From assembly GCF_017876435.1 (NCBI RefSeq), contig NZ_JAGIOA010000001.1, positions 2,356,001-2,420,000 on the forward strand: a stretch of 64,000 nucleotides of DNA, written 5' to 3'. Of the stretch, positions 18,933-27,607 are shown piece after piece. This DNA is from Microbacterium phyllosphaerae (lineage in GTDB: Bacteria > Actinomycetota > Actinomycetes > Actinomycetales > Microbacteriaceae). Made by a program: the position numbers and the translations under genes. The notes under the pieces were generated by a model. The model had not been told where the DNA came from, made no database searches, and saw only the letters and a list, made by a program, of their open reading frames with translations. Positions within the stretch are counted from its first letter, which is position 1, and each line of letters begins with the position of its first letter.

Positions 18933-19580
18933 TCACGGCCGGGCGCGACCTTCCCACGCTTCCGTTGCAAACACAGCAGCTTGGGTGCGGCGTTGCATGC
19001 CGAGCTTGGCGAGGAGCCCGGAGACGTAGTTCTTGACGGTCTTCTCGGCGAGGCCGAGGTGCTCACCGATCTGACGGTTGGTGAGCCCCTCCGCGATCAG
19101 CGTCAGCGCTTGGCGTTCTCTGAGAGTCAACTCCACCGCTGGCGATCGAGCTTCCGCTACTCGAGCCTCGAGCTTGCGGTGCACGCCATCGGAGACGTCC
19201 GTGGGGATGAGGTTCTCTCCCCGCGCCGCACGATGGATCGAGTCGACGAGGTCCGTTCCGCGGATCGTCTTGAGCACGTATCCGGATGCACCTGCAATCA
19301 CCGCTGCGATGCTCGCAGCGTCGTCGTCGAAGGCTGTCAGGATGAGGCACCGGATCTCGGGGTGGTCGGATCGAATGAGTCGGCACAGATCCACCCCGTT
19401 GCCGTCCGGAAGGTTCACATCGAGGACGACGATGTCCGGAAGCGTCGCTGAGACACGGCCGCGAGTCCCCTGCACCGTGCCGGACTCCCCCACAACCTCG
19501 AGACCCGGTTCCGCGTCGATGATCTGGGCGATGCCGCGGCGAACGATCTCATGATCGTCCACGAGGAAGACCCGGGTCAT
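18933..19580 (-). CDS. devR: DosR/DevR-like NarL-family response regulator
   Basis: Predicted 215 aa. The receiver domain starts MTRVFLVDDHEIVRRG, with phosphoacceptor Asp54 in VVLDVNLPDGNG and conserved Lys104. A LuxR-type HTH near residues 150-212 has the recognition helix LAEKTVKNYVS and the tail KLGMQRRTQAAVFATE. These features and their numbering match mycobacterial DosR closely. It should dimerise on phosphorylation and bind the GGGAC-N4-GNCCC boxes of this region. The open frame begins upstream, but the ATG at 19580 overlaps the kinase stop (ATGA) and gives the expected N terminus. It is cotranscribed with the kinase. Confidence 0.92.
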   Translation of the reverse strand: MTRVFLVDDHEIVRRGIAQIIDAEPGLEVVGESGTVQGTRGRVSATLPDIVVLDVNLPDGNGVDLCRLIRSDHPEIRCLILTAFDDDAASIAAVIAGASGYVLKTIRGTDLVDSIHRAARGENLIPTDVSDGVHRKLEARVAEARSPAVELTLRERQALTLIAEGLTNRQIGEHLGLAEKTVKNYVSGLLAKLGMQRRTQAAVFATEAWEGRARP

Positions 19581-21274
19581 GAGGCTGCCTGCGACGTCGA
19601 TCCGAGCGGCACGCGCCAGCGTACCCGTGTGCCACCTGTGCTTCGCCGCTCGATCTCGCACGTACCACCATGCGCTTGTGCTCGCTTGCGGAGGTTCGCA
19701 GTACCGCTGGACCGCGGTAGTTTTTCGCGAACGCCGACTCCGTCGTCTTCCACGAGAACCGTGACGAGCGACGCTGTGACGGAGACGCTGACCTCCGCGC
19801 TGTCCGCGTGGGCGTGACGAGCCACGTTGCTAAGAGCCTCTCGCACCACCGCGATGACGTCTTCCGCGAGTCTGCCGGTCACCAGCAGATCGACCGGGCC
19901 AGCGAAAGCGATTCGGGGTGGACTCTGGAGCAGCGGCGCGAGTTCATTCGCGATATCGATGAGTCGGTGTCGAACGGATTCGGGGTCAGAGGTCTGAAGA
20001 GTGAAGATTGCCGTACGGAAATCGGCGATCGCAGCGTCGATCTCTGCCACCTGCGCACTAATGGCGACAGCGTGCGCAGGCAATCGTGCGGCAAGCGCCT
20101 GTAACCCTAACCCTGTCCCGAACAGGCGCTGGATGACATTGTCATGGAGATCTCGGGCGATACGAGCGCGCTCTTCGATGAGATCCAACCTCTGGCGATC
20201 AACACGGGCCTGGGCGAGCGCGAGGGCGAGCCCTGCCTGCGCTGCGAATTCCGCAAGGGTGGAAAGGTCCTCGGGCGAAAACCGACGACCACTCTCATTG
20301 CGCGTCACACAGAGCGCACCGACTGGTGCACCGGTGACGATGAGTGGCACGGCCACCGTGGATCCACCCTTGGTTTGCAGCTCGTCCGACAGAATCCCGA
20401 GGATTCCATCGGCTACCACGACACCTCCGCCGGAGATCGCCGCTGAGATCAGGGAGTTACTGGCCGGCACCTCGACCCCCTCAAGAGTTGCGGCGCCGAG
20501 CCCGCGCGCAGTCTCTACGCGGTACTCCCCCGAGAGCGGGTCAGAGACGACGATGCAGACCATGTCGACGTCAACCAAAGTCGCCACGCGTTCGGCAAGA
20601 ACGCCGAACACGTCTCCCGCATCGGGAGACAAGAGTGCAGCATTGATCTCAGCGAGTGCGCCGCTCAGCCGCTGCAGCCTCCGTGACTCCTCGAAGCGTC
20701 GCGCGTTGTCAATCGCGATCGCCGCTGTCGACGCGAGGGCGAGCACGAGCTCCTCGTCCTCTTCCGAAAACGAGCCCGCGGCTGGGTTCGTGAGATACAG
20801 GTTTCCGTAGATTTCGTCTCGTACGCGAATGGGTACCCCGAGAAAGCTGCGCATCGGAGGGTGATGTGCGGGGAACCCGACCGACCGCGAGTCTTCTCCG
20901 AGATCGTCAAGCCGAATGGGATGTTCGCTCTCGATGACTGCCCCAAGGATGCCCAGCCCCTCCGGTAGATGGCCGATCTGGTGGGCCAGTCCCTCCTTCA
21001 TGCCTACATGGATGAATTGCTCGAGACCTCCGTCGCGGTCGATGACGCCGAGCGCGCCGTACTGCGCTTCCACGAGGTCGACGGCTGCTTCCGCGATATG
21101 ACGGAGCACATGCTCCAGTTCGAGGTCCTCCACGACGGCCTGATTCGCGCGCAGAAGGCTTCTCAGTCGTCCCTGATCCGCAAGGACGAGATGGGCACGA
21201 TCCAGCAACTCCCCGATCGTTTTCTCTAGGTCCGCTTGTTTCTGGTCAGGCACTTGGAGGTGATCGTCGGCCAT
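19577..21274 (-). CDS. devS: DevS/DosS-like double-GAF sensor histidine kinase
   Basis: Predicted 565 aa: GAF-A (about 50-195), GAF-B (about 205-355), HisKA_3 dimerisation domain with phosphoacceptor His377 in ARDLHDNVIQRLF, and a HATPase domain to the end. M. tuberculosis DevS binds heme in GAF-A through His149 and uses Tyr171 at the distal side. Here GFPAHHPPM supplies His138, and the Tyr 22 residues later in NLYLT is conserved (Tyr160), with no gap between. Heme-based sensing of O2, NO or CO or redox is inferred. No membrane helix is seen. The ATG at 21274 has GGAAGGGAAA upstream. Operator box 4 suggests autoregulation. Confidence 0.92.
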   Translation of the reverse strand: MADDHLQVPDQKQADLEKTIGELLDRAHLVLADQGRLRSLLRANQAVVEDLELEHVLRHIAEAAVDLVEAQYGALGVIDRDGGLEQFIHVGMKEGLAHQIGHLPEGLGILGAVIESEHPIRLDDLGEDSRSVGFPAHHPPMRSFLGVPIRVRDEIYGNLYLTNPAAGSFSEEDEELVLALASTAAIAIDNARRFEESRRLQRLSGALAEINAALLSPDAGDVFGVLAERVATLVDVDMVCIVVSDPLSGEYRVETARGLGAATLEGVEVPASNSLISAAISGGGVVVADGILGILSDELQTKGGSTVAVPLIVTGAPVGALCVTRNESGRRFSPEDLSTLAEFAAQAGLALALAQARVDRQRLDLIEERARIARDLHDNVIQRLFGTGLGLQALAARLPAHAVAISAQVAEIDAAIADFRTAIFTLQTSDPESVRHRLIDIANELAPLLQSPPRIAFAGPVDLLVTGRLAEDVIAVVREALSNVARHAHADSAEVSVSVTASLVTVLVEDDGVGVREKLPRSSGTANLRKRAQAHGGTCEIERRSTGGTRVRWRVPLGSTSQAAS

Positions 21275-21330
21275 CACATTTCCCTTCCGGCCTCCCGCTG
21301 CTGATGACACTACTCGCACACCGCGCCCGG

Positions 21331-21344
21331 GGGACCTTCGACTC
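21331..21344. promoter_or_regulatory. DosR-like operator box 4 (kinase-regulator operon and USP genes)
   Basis: GGGACCTTCGACTC lies between the divergent kinase and universal stress protein genes. The centre is 63.5 bp from the kinase ATG (22-nt leader predicted) and 43.5 bp from the USP ATG, with CAACAT as a possible -10 on that side. Confidence 0.8.
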
Positions 21345-21380
21345 TGCGCCGCGAGTGAAGCGAGTCGCAACATGGGATGA

Positions 21381-22193
21381 ATGCCCGATCTGATCTGCGA
21401 AGGCGATGCACGCATGCCCGCTCGATATGTACTTGGCGTCGGCGATTCCGACGCGGCTGCCGCAGGACGGTGGGCAGAGTCCCACGCCCGCCGTGATGGC
21501 ATTCCGCTGGTGCGAGTGCACGTCGGTGGTGGCGTTACGGAGCAAACGCCTGCTCACAAGGTCGGCACACAGGAAATGGACATCGTCCATATCGGTGGGC
21601 GGGTTCCAGAAGCGCTCGCTCGCTTCGTGACCGCCGATGACGTTCTGGTCATCGGTACGGGCAAGACCGGCTTCATTCACAGTCGTGTCTTCGGCTCTGT
21701 GAGTCTGCAGATCGCCGCCGAGGCGCGCTGCTCTGTGGCGGTTATCCCGATGATCGATCTACGGTTCCGACGCGGAATCGTCGCCGGCGTGAAGGACGAC
21801 GATCTCATGACTGCTATCATCCGCGCTGCCGCCGGTGAGGCCAGCGCTCGCCAGGAGCCGATCGAGCTCATCCATTCGTTTTTCAGCGGGGTGATTCCTG
21901 CCATGGTCGAAACGCGGGCCACCATCGCGGCTCGTGTCGCTGCCCTGGAGAGCCTGGTTGATGCGGGCACAAGGGTTCGAACGCGCTACACGCAGCGACC
22001 GCCCGCAGAGGCACTGCTCGACGCCTCGCGCAACGCCGCACTCCTCGTCGTAGGGGCAGGGCACCCAAGTGGCGCCGGGCACGCGCTCGGCGCTGTGACG
22101 CACGACGTCCTCGTGAATATCGATGCCCCTGTCCTCGTCGTGCGGCGCACTGCCGCCGACCGTACCTCACCGGAATCGGCCCAGAATTCATGA
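21381..22193 (+). CDS. Tandem universal stress protein
   Basis: Predicted 270 aa with two USP-like halves. The second half carries the cleaner nucleotide-loop pattern (LLVVGAGHPSGAGHALGAVTHDVLVNIDAPVLVVR shape: G-x2-G...VLVVR). The first half is degenerate. An ATG at 21414 (MPARYVLGVGDSD) is an alternative start. The upstream box is placed for a nearly leaderless mRNA from 21381. USPs of this type bind ATP or signal stress, and several belong to the mycobacterial DosR regulon. The stop overlaps the next USP gene by 4 nt. Confidence 0.82.
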   Translation: MPDLICEGDARMPARYVLGVGDSDAAAAGRWAESHARRDGIPLVRVHVGGGVTEQTPAHKVGTQEMDIVHIGGRVPEALARFVTADDVLVIGTGKTGFIHSRVFGSVSLQIAAEARCSVAVIPMIDLRFRRGIVAGVKDDDLMTAIIRAAAGEASARQEPIELIHSFFSGVIPAMVETRATIAARVAALESLVDAGTRVRTRYTQRPPAEALLDASRNAALLVVGAGHPSGAGHALGAVTHDVLVNIDAPVLVVRRTAADRTSPESAQNS

Positions 22194-22639
22194 GCGACAA
22201 CGCAAACACTCCGCCCGTAGTCGTCGGGGTAGACGGTTCCGCATCGTCGGTTGAGGCGCTCATCCGCGCCGCGACGATCGCGACAGCACTCCGCGCACCA
22301 TTGGAAGCGGTCATCGCGTGGACCTACCCGGTGATGCTGGGTCTTTTCGACCCGAGCTCCGACTGGTCGCCGAAGGCAGAGGCGGAACGCCTGCTAGAAG
22401 ACGCGATGCAGGAGGCCTTTCAAGGATCCCCTCCGGAGCGGTTCAGCCGGTCTGCCGTTCCCGGCCCGGCCGCTGCCGTACTGCTCGAACAAAGCGATCG
22501 CGCCACCATGCTCGTCGTGGGAAGCCGCGGACGCGGCGGATTCGCGAGGCTCTTGCTCGGTTCGGTAAGCGCCGTCTGTGCGTCCCACGCGCAATGCCCG
22601 GTTCTGATCGTGCATACGCCGAACGGGTCGGTCGGCTGA
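22190..22639 (+). CDS. Universal stress protein
   Basis: Predicted 149 aa, single USP domain. It starts PPVVVGVDGSASSVEALIRA and ends with MLVVGSRGRGGFARLLLGSV and CPVLIVHT, containing the G-2x-G-9x-G-S/T ATP-binding signature. It is thus expected to be an ATP-binding type USP. It is coupled to the upstream tandem USP by an ATGA overlap and followed by a strong hairpin terminator. Its closest relative in the window appears to be the USP at 28134-28613. Confidence 0.92.
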   Translation: MSDNANTPPVVVGVDGSASSVEALIRAATIATALRAPLEAVIAWTYPVMLGLFDPSSDWSPKAEAERLLEDAMQEAFQGSPPERFSRSAVPGPAAAVLLEQSDRATMLVVGSRGRGGFARLLLGSVSAVCASHAQCPVLIVHTPNGSVG

Positions 22640-22647
22640 CGTTCATA

Positions 22648-22686
22648 TGGGCAGGGGTGGTTTGCCCGAAGCACCACCCCTGCCCA
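22648..22686 (+). terminator. Rho-independent terminator after the USP pair
   Basis: A perfect 14-bp stem (TGGGCAGGGGTGGT and its complement) with an 11-nt loop, 8 nt after the USP stop, followed by a C/T-rich run (CGTCCCCCCTCTGC). Confidence 0.8.
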
Positions 22687-22806
22687 CGTCCCCCCTCTGC
22701 GCCGCCCTTCCTCGTTCGCCAGGGCCCCACACCCTGCGAACGGTGAAGCCCCATGAGAGGCGGCTAACCGCGACCCTTTCGGGTGCGGTGGCGGAGCGTC
22801 GACGAG

Positions 22807-23409
22807 TTATCCGCCCCACGGCGGGAGGTGCGGGATGGGCTGCGGCTTATCGGCCGTCCGTGCCCCGGAAGCACCTTGATCGACATGCTCGTCACGTGCG
22901 CGCCTGCCCGAAGTGGAAGCGGATGGGACGTTCCTCCGCGTCGAGGATGGGCTGCGGACGGGGAAACGGCGGCCCGTCACTGTGTCGGGCACGAGACGCA
23001 CGTAGTTGTGCTTCGCCGTGGGACTGTCGGATGCAAGCGTGAGAATGCCGGATGCTTCGATGTCAGCATCGGTGTCCATGCGCGTCGCGTTACCCCGGAT
23101 CACGATGCTCCACTGGAACGCGCCATCCACCCCGTCGATCTCGAGAGCAACGTCCGGATGCCCGGCAAGGCTTCGCAGCTTGGCCCCGGGCGCCGATTTC
23201 ATGAAGACGCTGCCCTCATGCACGAGGTAGTTGAGGGGAAACAGATCAGGGCGTCCGTCGATGCTCTGAATCGCAAGCCGACCGAGCGAGTTCGCCTCGA
23301 CCAGTTTCCAACAAGCGGCTGTTCCGATCTCCTCCACACCGGCTGACGCGGCCGTCTCCGGCGCGGTCGGTGGCTCCCGGTAGTACGGGTTGGGGTCATC
23401 ATTCGCCAT
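22807..23409 (-). CDS. Pyridoxamine 5'-phosphate oxidase-family flavin-binding protein, probable 3' frameshift
   Basis: Predicted 200 aa as read. The PPOX split-barrel is seen from GRLAIQSIDGRPDLFPLNYLVHEG to WSIVIRGNATRM. Such proteins bind FMN, F420 or heme and reduce small substrates; three occur in this block. After VTGRRFP the reading frame turns into a Ser/Arg-rich tail running to 22807. A -1 shift in CGTTTCCCC gives instead PRPQPILDAEERPIRFHFGQ, with G/C-rich third positions, ending at 22892. A one-base deletion (or sequencing error) is likely. The ATG at 23409 has AGGAGACCCACC upstream; the frame's earlier ATG at 23427 is less good. Confidence 0.85.
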   Translation of the reverse strand: MANDDPNPYYREPPTAPETAASAGVEEIGTAACWKLVEANSLGRLAIQSIDGRPDLFPLNYLVHEGSVFMKSAPGAKLRSLAGHPDVALEIDGVDGAFQWSIVIRGNATRMDTDADIEASGILTLASDSPTAKHNYVRLVPDTVTGRRFPVRSPSSTRRNVPSASTSGRRARDEHVDQGASGARTADKPQPIPHLPPWGG

Positions 23410-23509
23410 GGTGGGTCTCCTGAGCATCGGGTCCTCGGATCAGCCGCCGACGTGTTCTCGTCGGCGGTCTAGACGCGTCCAGTCAATCGCCAACGCGCCC
23501 CTGTGAGCA

Positions 23510-23523
23510 GGGTCGAAAGTCCC
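23510..23523 (+). promoter_or_regulatory. DosR-like operator box 5 (second response regulator)
   Basis: GGGTCGAAAGTCCC, the copy closest to the mycobacterial form (GGGACTTTCGACCC on the other strand). Transcription near 23558-23559 with TACTCT as -10 would leave a leader of about 32 nt containing GGAGGACGAC. It may also serve the divergent PPOX gene. Confidence 0.8.
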
Positions 23524-23589
23524 GAGGGCGAGTCGCCGCGGAGTTGTACTCTGTGGTTACCCGTCAGTGTGAGGGGATCGGAGGACGAC

Positions 23590-24243
23590 ATGTTCCGGAT
23601 CGTTCTCGTAGACGATCATGAGATGGTGCGGCGCGGGATCGCGGATCTCCTCGAGACGCAGTCTGATCTCAGCGTCGTCGGTGAAGCAGCAACGGTTCAC
23701 GATGCACGAGAGGTCGTCGCCGCGACTCTGCCGGATGTGGCGGTCTTGGACGTGCATCTCCCCGATGGCAGTGGCATCGATCTGTGTCGCGAGATCCGCC
23801 AAACGCACCCACAGGTGCAGTGTCTGATATTCACGGCATTCGATGACGACGATGCCTTGTTCGCCGCCGTTCTCGGAGACGCGGCCGGCTACCTGATGAA
23901 GACGCTCCGAACCGATGAACTACTCCGCTCGATCCGTGCTGTCGCGCAGGGCCAGCGACTGATCAAACCCTCGATGGTGTGCCATGTCACTGGCACCGTC
24001 GATCGTGCCGACACTGCTGATCCTCGCTTCGGTGCTCTGAGCATGCGCGAGAAGGAGGTCCTCGCCCTCATCGCTGAGGGGCTCTCCAACCGGCAGATCG
24101 GCGACCGCCTCGGTCTCGCGGAGAAAACCGTCAAGAACTACGTCTCATCTCTGTTGAACAAACTGGGTCTCGAGCGACGCACACAGGCGGCGGTCCTGCA
24201 GGCCGAAAGAGCGAGCCGCGCGTTCGATCATCGCGCCCCGTAG
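23590..24243 (+). CDS. Second DosR/DevR-like response regulator (orphan)
   Basis: Predicted 217 aa. It starts MFRIVLVDDHEMVRRG with phosphoacceptor Asp54 and Lys104, and has a LuxR-type HTH with LAEKTVKNYVSSLLNKLGLE. The recognition helix is the same as in the first DosR-like regulator, so both should read the same boxes. No kinase gene is adjacent; the DevS-like kinase 2.3 kb away is the obvious donor, or cross-talk may occur. The ATG at 23590 with GGAGGACGAC before it is chosen over the longer frame from 23503, because the operator lies inside that extension. Confidence 0.9.
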   Translation: MFRIVLVDDHEMVRRGIADLLETQSDLSVVGEAATVHDAREVVAATLPDVAVLDVHLPDGSGIDLCREIRQTHPQVQCLIFTAFDDDDALFAAVLGDAAGYLMKTLRTDELLRSIRAVAQGQRLIKPSMVCHVTGTVDRADTADPRFGALSMREKEVLALIAEGLSNRQIGDRLGLAEKTVKNYVSSLLNKLGLERRTQAAVLQAERASRAFDHRAP

Positions 24244-24256
24244 GTCCTTCCCTCTG

Positions 24257-24928
24257 TTACCGGGCGCGAACGTCGATGCGGTTGTCCACGTATGTCACGT
24301 ATGGTGAGGCCCAGGCCGCGTCTGCCGCTTGACTCTTCTCCGGCCAGGAGCGCACGGTGCCGGTGAGGATCGCCGTGGTCCCTTCAATCGCGACGGAGAC
24401 CGCGTTCGCATCCACGGCCGCGTTCCGGAGTATGGCACCATGAATGCGGTCTTCTGCATCCGCTGCCGATGGTCGTGCACTCAACGTGATCAGGCTGTTG
24501 ACATTCATGACCCCCCTGAGGTGTTGTACTGCGCGCTTCGCTGACCGGCGTTGATGGTCCCATTCGACCTCCCCCATGAGCGTGACCTCTCCCTCTTCGA
24601 TCACCGCTTTGACCGTGATCGGCACGTTCGCGGCGGCGTGGAGCGCGTGATCGACTTCCCTGGCCACGTCGGTGTCCGTGATCTGCGCGCCGTCCATCGG
24701 CCGCACGACGATGTCGTCGACCAGGGTGCTCACGCCACGGACGCGGAGAGCCGCGTGCTTCACCGCCAGGCGCTCCGAGTAGGTGTTCACCTCACCCGAC
24801 AGGGCAACCGCGCCATCCGTCACAGCCACTCCGATCGCCGCGTCATCGAGACCCGGTGTCCATTGCAGCTCCTGAGAGACAGCCCTTTGGACATCTCGAT
24901 CGTCGATGTGTTCTGTCGTGTTCATCAT
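24257..24928 (-). CDS. Triple-BON-domain protein
   Basis: Predicted 223 aa with three BON repeats, each built on a D-x-x-I/V...G-x-V-x-L-x-G-x-V pattern ([36 protein letters not shown]). BON domains bind phospholipid or peptidoglycan-associated partners; no signal peptide is seen here, so a cytoplasmic or membrane-surface role is likely. Tandem ATGs sit on the phosphoketolase stop (ATGATGA), with AAAGGAACAGG before them, so it is coupled to that gene. It is a clear paralogue of the BON protein at 31328-31999. Confidence 0.88.
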   Translation of the reverse strand: MMNTTEHIDDRDVQRAVSQELQWTPGLDDAAIGVAVTDGAVALSGEVNTYSERLAVKHAALRVRGVSTLVDDIVVRPMDGAQITDTDVAREVDHALHAAANVPITVKAVIEEGEVTLMGEVEWDHQRRSAKRAVQHLRGVMNVNSLITLSARPSAADAEDRIHGAILRNAAVDANAVSVAIEGTTAILTGTVRSWPEKSQAADAAWASPYVTYVDNRIDVRAR

Positions 24929-27450
24929 CCTGTTCCTTTCGACCGCTCTTCGTCGCGGGCCTCACCACTTGGCTGTGGCTCTGCCTCCGGCTCCGGCTCG
25001 CGCCATTCCCAGTTCCTGATCTCAGGCGCGTCTTCTCCGTGGAGCCGCGTGTAGGCCCGCGCTCGCACGCGCGAGTCCTGCATCTCCTGACGCAGGGCGG
25101 CCTCCCGGGGTCCCAGGCCGGGCACATGGTCGATCACATCCATCACGAGGTGGAAGCGGTCGAGGTCGTTCATCATCACCATGTCGAACGGGGTGGTCGT
25201 CGTTCCTTCTTCGATGTACCCGCGGACGTGGAGCTGGTCGTGGCCGCGTCGCCGGTACGTCAGACGATGGATCAGCCAGGGGTAGCCGTGGTAGGCGAAG
25301 ATCACGGGGCTGTCGGTGGTGAAGATCGCGTCGTATTCTCGATCTCCGAGACCATGCGGGTGCTCCCCCTCGGTCTGCAGGCGCATGAGGTCGACGACGT
25401 TCACCACACGCACCTTCAAGGAGGGAAGTCGCCGGCGAAGGATGGATGACGCCGCGAGGACCTCCAAGGTCGGTACGTCGCCCGCTGCGGCGAGCACCAC
25501 ATCGGGTTCCTCGCCGGCACGTTCGGAACCCGCCCAGTCGAAGATGCCGAGCCCACGGGTGCAGTGCTCGATCGCCGCATCCATCCCGAGCCAGTTCGGC
25601 GCGGGCTGCTTTCCTGCGACGACGACGTTGACGTAGCCACGTGAGCGCAGACAGTGGTCGTAGGTCGACAGGAGGGTGTTCGCATCGAACGGGAGGTACA
25701 CGCGCACGACGTCGGCCTTCTTGTTGACGACATGGTCGATGAATCCCGGGTCCTGGTGCGAGAGTCCGTTGTGATCCTGCCGCCAGACGTGTGAGCTGAG
25801 CAGGTAGTTCAGGGAGGAGATCGGCCGCCTCCAGGGGATGCTCCGGGTGGTCTTCAACCACTTGGCGTGCTGATTGAACATCGAGTCCACGATGTGGATG
25901 AACGCCTCGTACGAGTTGAGGATGCCGTGGCGTCCCGTCAGCAGGTACCCCTCGAGCCAGCCCTGGCACTGATGTTCACTGAGCATCTCCACGACCCTGC
26001 CGGAGCGTGCCAGATGATTGTCGGCATCCATCGGCAGCGACTCCGCGTTCCACTGTTTGTCTGTCACCTCGAAGACGGCATCAAGTCGATTGGATGCTGT
26101 CTCGTCGGGACCGAAGATGCGGAAGTTCGCGGGGTTGGCCGTGATCACGTCACGAAGCCAGCCTCCGAGGACGCGGGTGGCCTCGCTCACCGTGGCGCCG
26201 GGGCTGGGCACGTCGACGCCGTACTCGCGGAAGTCCGGGAGTCGCAGTTCTTTCCTCAGCAGCCCGCCGTTGGCCACAGGGTTCGCACTCATACGGAGCT
26301 CTCCGACTGGACCGAGCGCCGTCACCCACTCAGCCACTGCACCGTTCTGATCGAAGAGCTCTTCCGGCCGGTACGACAGCAGCCACGAGCGAAGCAGCGC
26401 TGTGTGCGCTTCAGTGTCACGCGCGTCACGGAGAGGCACCTGGTGTGAACGCCAGTTGTTCTCCGCCGGATGTCCGTCGATCTCGCGCGGACATGTCCAC
26501 CCTTTCGGCGTGCGCAGGATGATCATCGGCCATGCCGGCCGGGTGCGGAGAACGCCGGCCGTGGCATCCGCTTTGATCTGTGCGATGTGGTCGAGCACGT
26601 CATCCAGCACGATCGCGAAACGGCGATGTACGTCCATCGGGTCCTCACCATCGAACCCGCCGGAGACGAGATACGGAGTGTGCCCGTACCCACGCATGAG
26701 GGAGAGCAGCTCCTTCTCGGGGATACGTGCGAGCACAGTCGGGTTGGCGATCTTGTACCCGTTCAGGTGGAGAATCGGAAGAACGACGCCGTCGTGAAGA
26801 GGATCGAGGAACTTGTTCCCGTGCCAGCTCGTCGCCAGCGGCCCCGTCTCCGCCTCGCCGTCTCCGACGACTGCAGCGACGAGAAGGCCAGGGTTGTCGA
26901 ACGCGGCGCCGTACGCGTGAGAGAGGGAATAGCCCAGTTCCCCACCCTCGTGGATCGACCCGGGCGTCTCCGGCGCCACATGGCTCGGGATCCCTCCGGG
27001 GAACGAGAACTGGCGGAAGAGACGGCGCAGTCCGTCCTCGGAGCGGTCGATGCTGTTGTAGACCTCGCTGTAGGTGCCGTCCAAGTAGGCGTTCGCGACC
27101 ATCCCCGGTCCCCCATGTCCTGGCCCGGCGATGTAGATCGTGTGGAGAGAGCGTTCCCGGATCACTCGGTTGAGGTGGGCGTAGATGAGGTTCAGCCCCG
27201 GGGTCGTTCCCCAGTGCCCGAGGAGTCGAGGCTTGATGTGCTCAGGTCTGAGAGGCTCGCGGAGAAGCGGGTTGTCGAGAAGGTAGATCTGCCCCACGGA
27301 CAGGTAGTTCGCTGCCCGCCACCAGGCGTTCAGACCCTCCAGGGTGGACGCAGAAGGCTGGTCTCCGGTTCCTAGCGGCCAAGAGGATGTGGTCGCGACG
27401 TCGACCGCGATCTCTGTCTGCGCGGGAGAGGAAGTCCGAGATGCGTCCAT
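24925..27450 (-). CDS. xfp: Xylulose-5-phosphate/fructose-6-phosphate phosphoketolase
   Basis: Predicted 841 aa from the ATG at 27450. The thiamine-diphosphate motif [19 protein letters not shown], an early HWGTTPGLN, and GPGHGG are all characteristic. It splits xylulose-5-P or fructose-6-P with phosphate into acetyl phosphate plus glyceraldehyde-3-P or erythrose-4-P, giving ATP via acetate kinase without oxygen. Box 6 is centred 41.5 bp from this ATG with GAGACT as -10 and no ribosome-binding site, so a leaderless mRNA is likely. The frame extends to 27609 across both operator boxes, so the longer start is rejected. BON gene coupled downstream. Confidence 0.95.
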   Translation of the reverse strand: MDASRTSSPAQTEIAVDVATTSSWPLGTGDQPSASTLEGLNAWWRAANYLSVGQIYLLDNPLLREPLRPEHIKPRLLGHWGTTPGLNLIYAHLNRVIRERSLHTIYIAGPGHGGPGMVANAYLDGTYSEVYNSIDRSEDGLRRLFRQFSFPGGIPSHVAPETPGSIHEGGELGYSLSHAYGAAFDNPGLLVAAVVGDGEAETGPLATSWHGNKFLDPLHDGVVLPILHLNGYKIANPTVLARIPEKELLSLMRGYGHTPYLVSGGFDGEDPMDVHRRFAIVLDDVLDHIAQIKADATAGVLRTRPAWPMIILRTPKGWTCPREIDGHPAENNWRSHQVPLRDARDTEAHTALLRSWLLSYRPEELFDQNGAVAEWVTALGPVGELRMSANPVANGGLLRKELRLPDFREYGVDVPSPGATVSEATRVLGGWLRDVITANPANFRIFGPDETASNRLDAVFEVTDKQWNAESLPMDADNHLARSGRVVEMLSEHQCQGWLEGYLLTGRHGILNSYEAFIHIVDSMFNQHAKWLKTTRSIPWRRPISSLNYLLSSHVWRQDHNGLSHQDPGFIDHVVNKKADVVRVYLPFDANTLLSTYDHCLRSRGYVNVVVAGKQPAPNWLGMDAAIEHCTRGLGIFDWAGSERAGEEPDVVLAAAGDVPTLEVLAASSILRRRLPSLKVRVVNVVDLMRLQTEGEHPHGLGDREYDAIFTTDSPVIFAYHGYPWLIHRLTYRRRGHDQLHVRGYIEEGTTTTPFDMVMMNDLDRFHLVMDVIDHVPGLGPREAALRQEMQDSRVRARAYTRLHGEDAPEIRNWEWREPEPEAEPQPSGEARDEERSKGTG

Positions 27451-27484
27451 GCACGCAGTCTCGCCCGGGGACAGTCGCGGGATA

Positions 27485-27498
27485 GAGCCGAAGGTCCC
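27485..27498 (-). promoter_or_regulatory. DosR-like operator box 6 (phosphoketolase)
   Basis: GAGCCGAAGGTCCC on the plus strand. Its centre is exactly 41.5 bp from the phosphoketolase ATG; the minus-strand hexamer at -12 to -7 is GAGACT. Confidence 0.85.
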
Positions 27499-27529
27499 TC
27501 GCCCGTGTCGATGCAGCCCACGCGATGAC

Positions 27530-27543
27530 GGGACCTTGGTCCC
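27530..27543. promoter_or_regulatory. DosR-like operator box 7 (perfect palindrome)
   Basis: GGGACCTTGGTCCC lies between the divergent phosphoketolase and PPOX genes. On the PPOX side it predicts transcription near 27578 with CACGAT as -10 and a 30-nt leader. It may also act as an upstream site (-86.5) for phosphoketolase. Confidence 0.85.
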
Positions 27544-27607
27544 CCGGGTCGCTGAGGCCCCCGTGCACGATGAGAGCGAGACAGGAACCTCTCCGGACGG
27601 GAGAATC

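Noticed and set aside
20101..20120. Telomere-like CCCTAACCCT within the kinase gene
   Set aside because: Inside a conserved coding frame, only two units, no repeat array.
27530..27543. Perfect palindrome read as a terminator
   Set aside because: It lies between divergent promoters, has no T-run, and matches the operator family.
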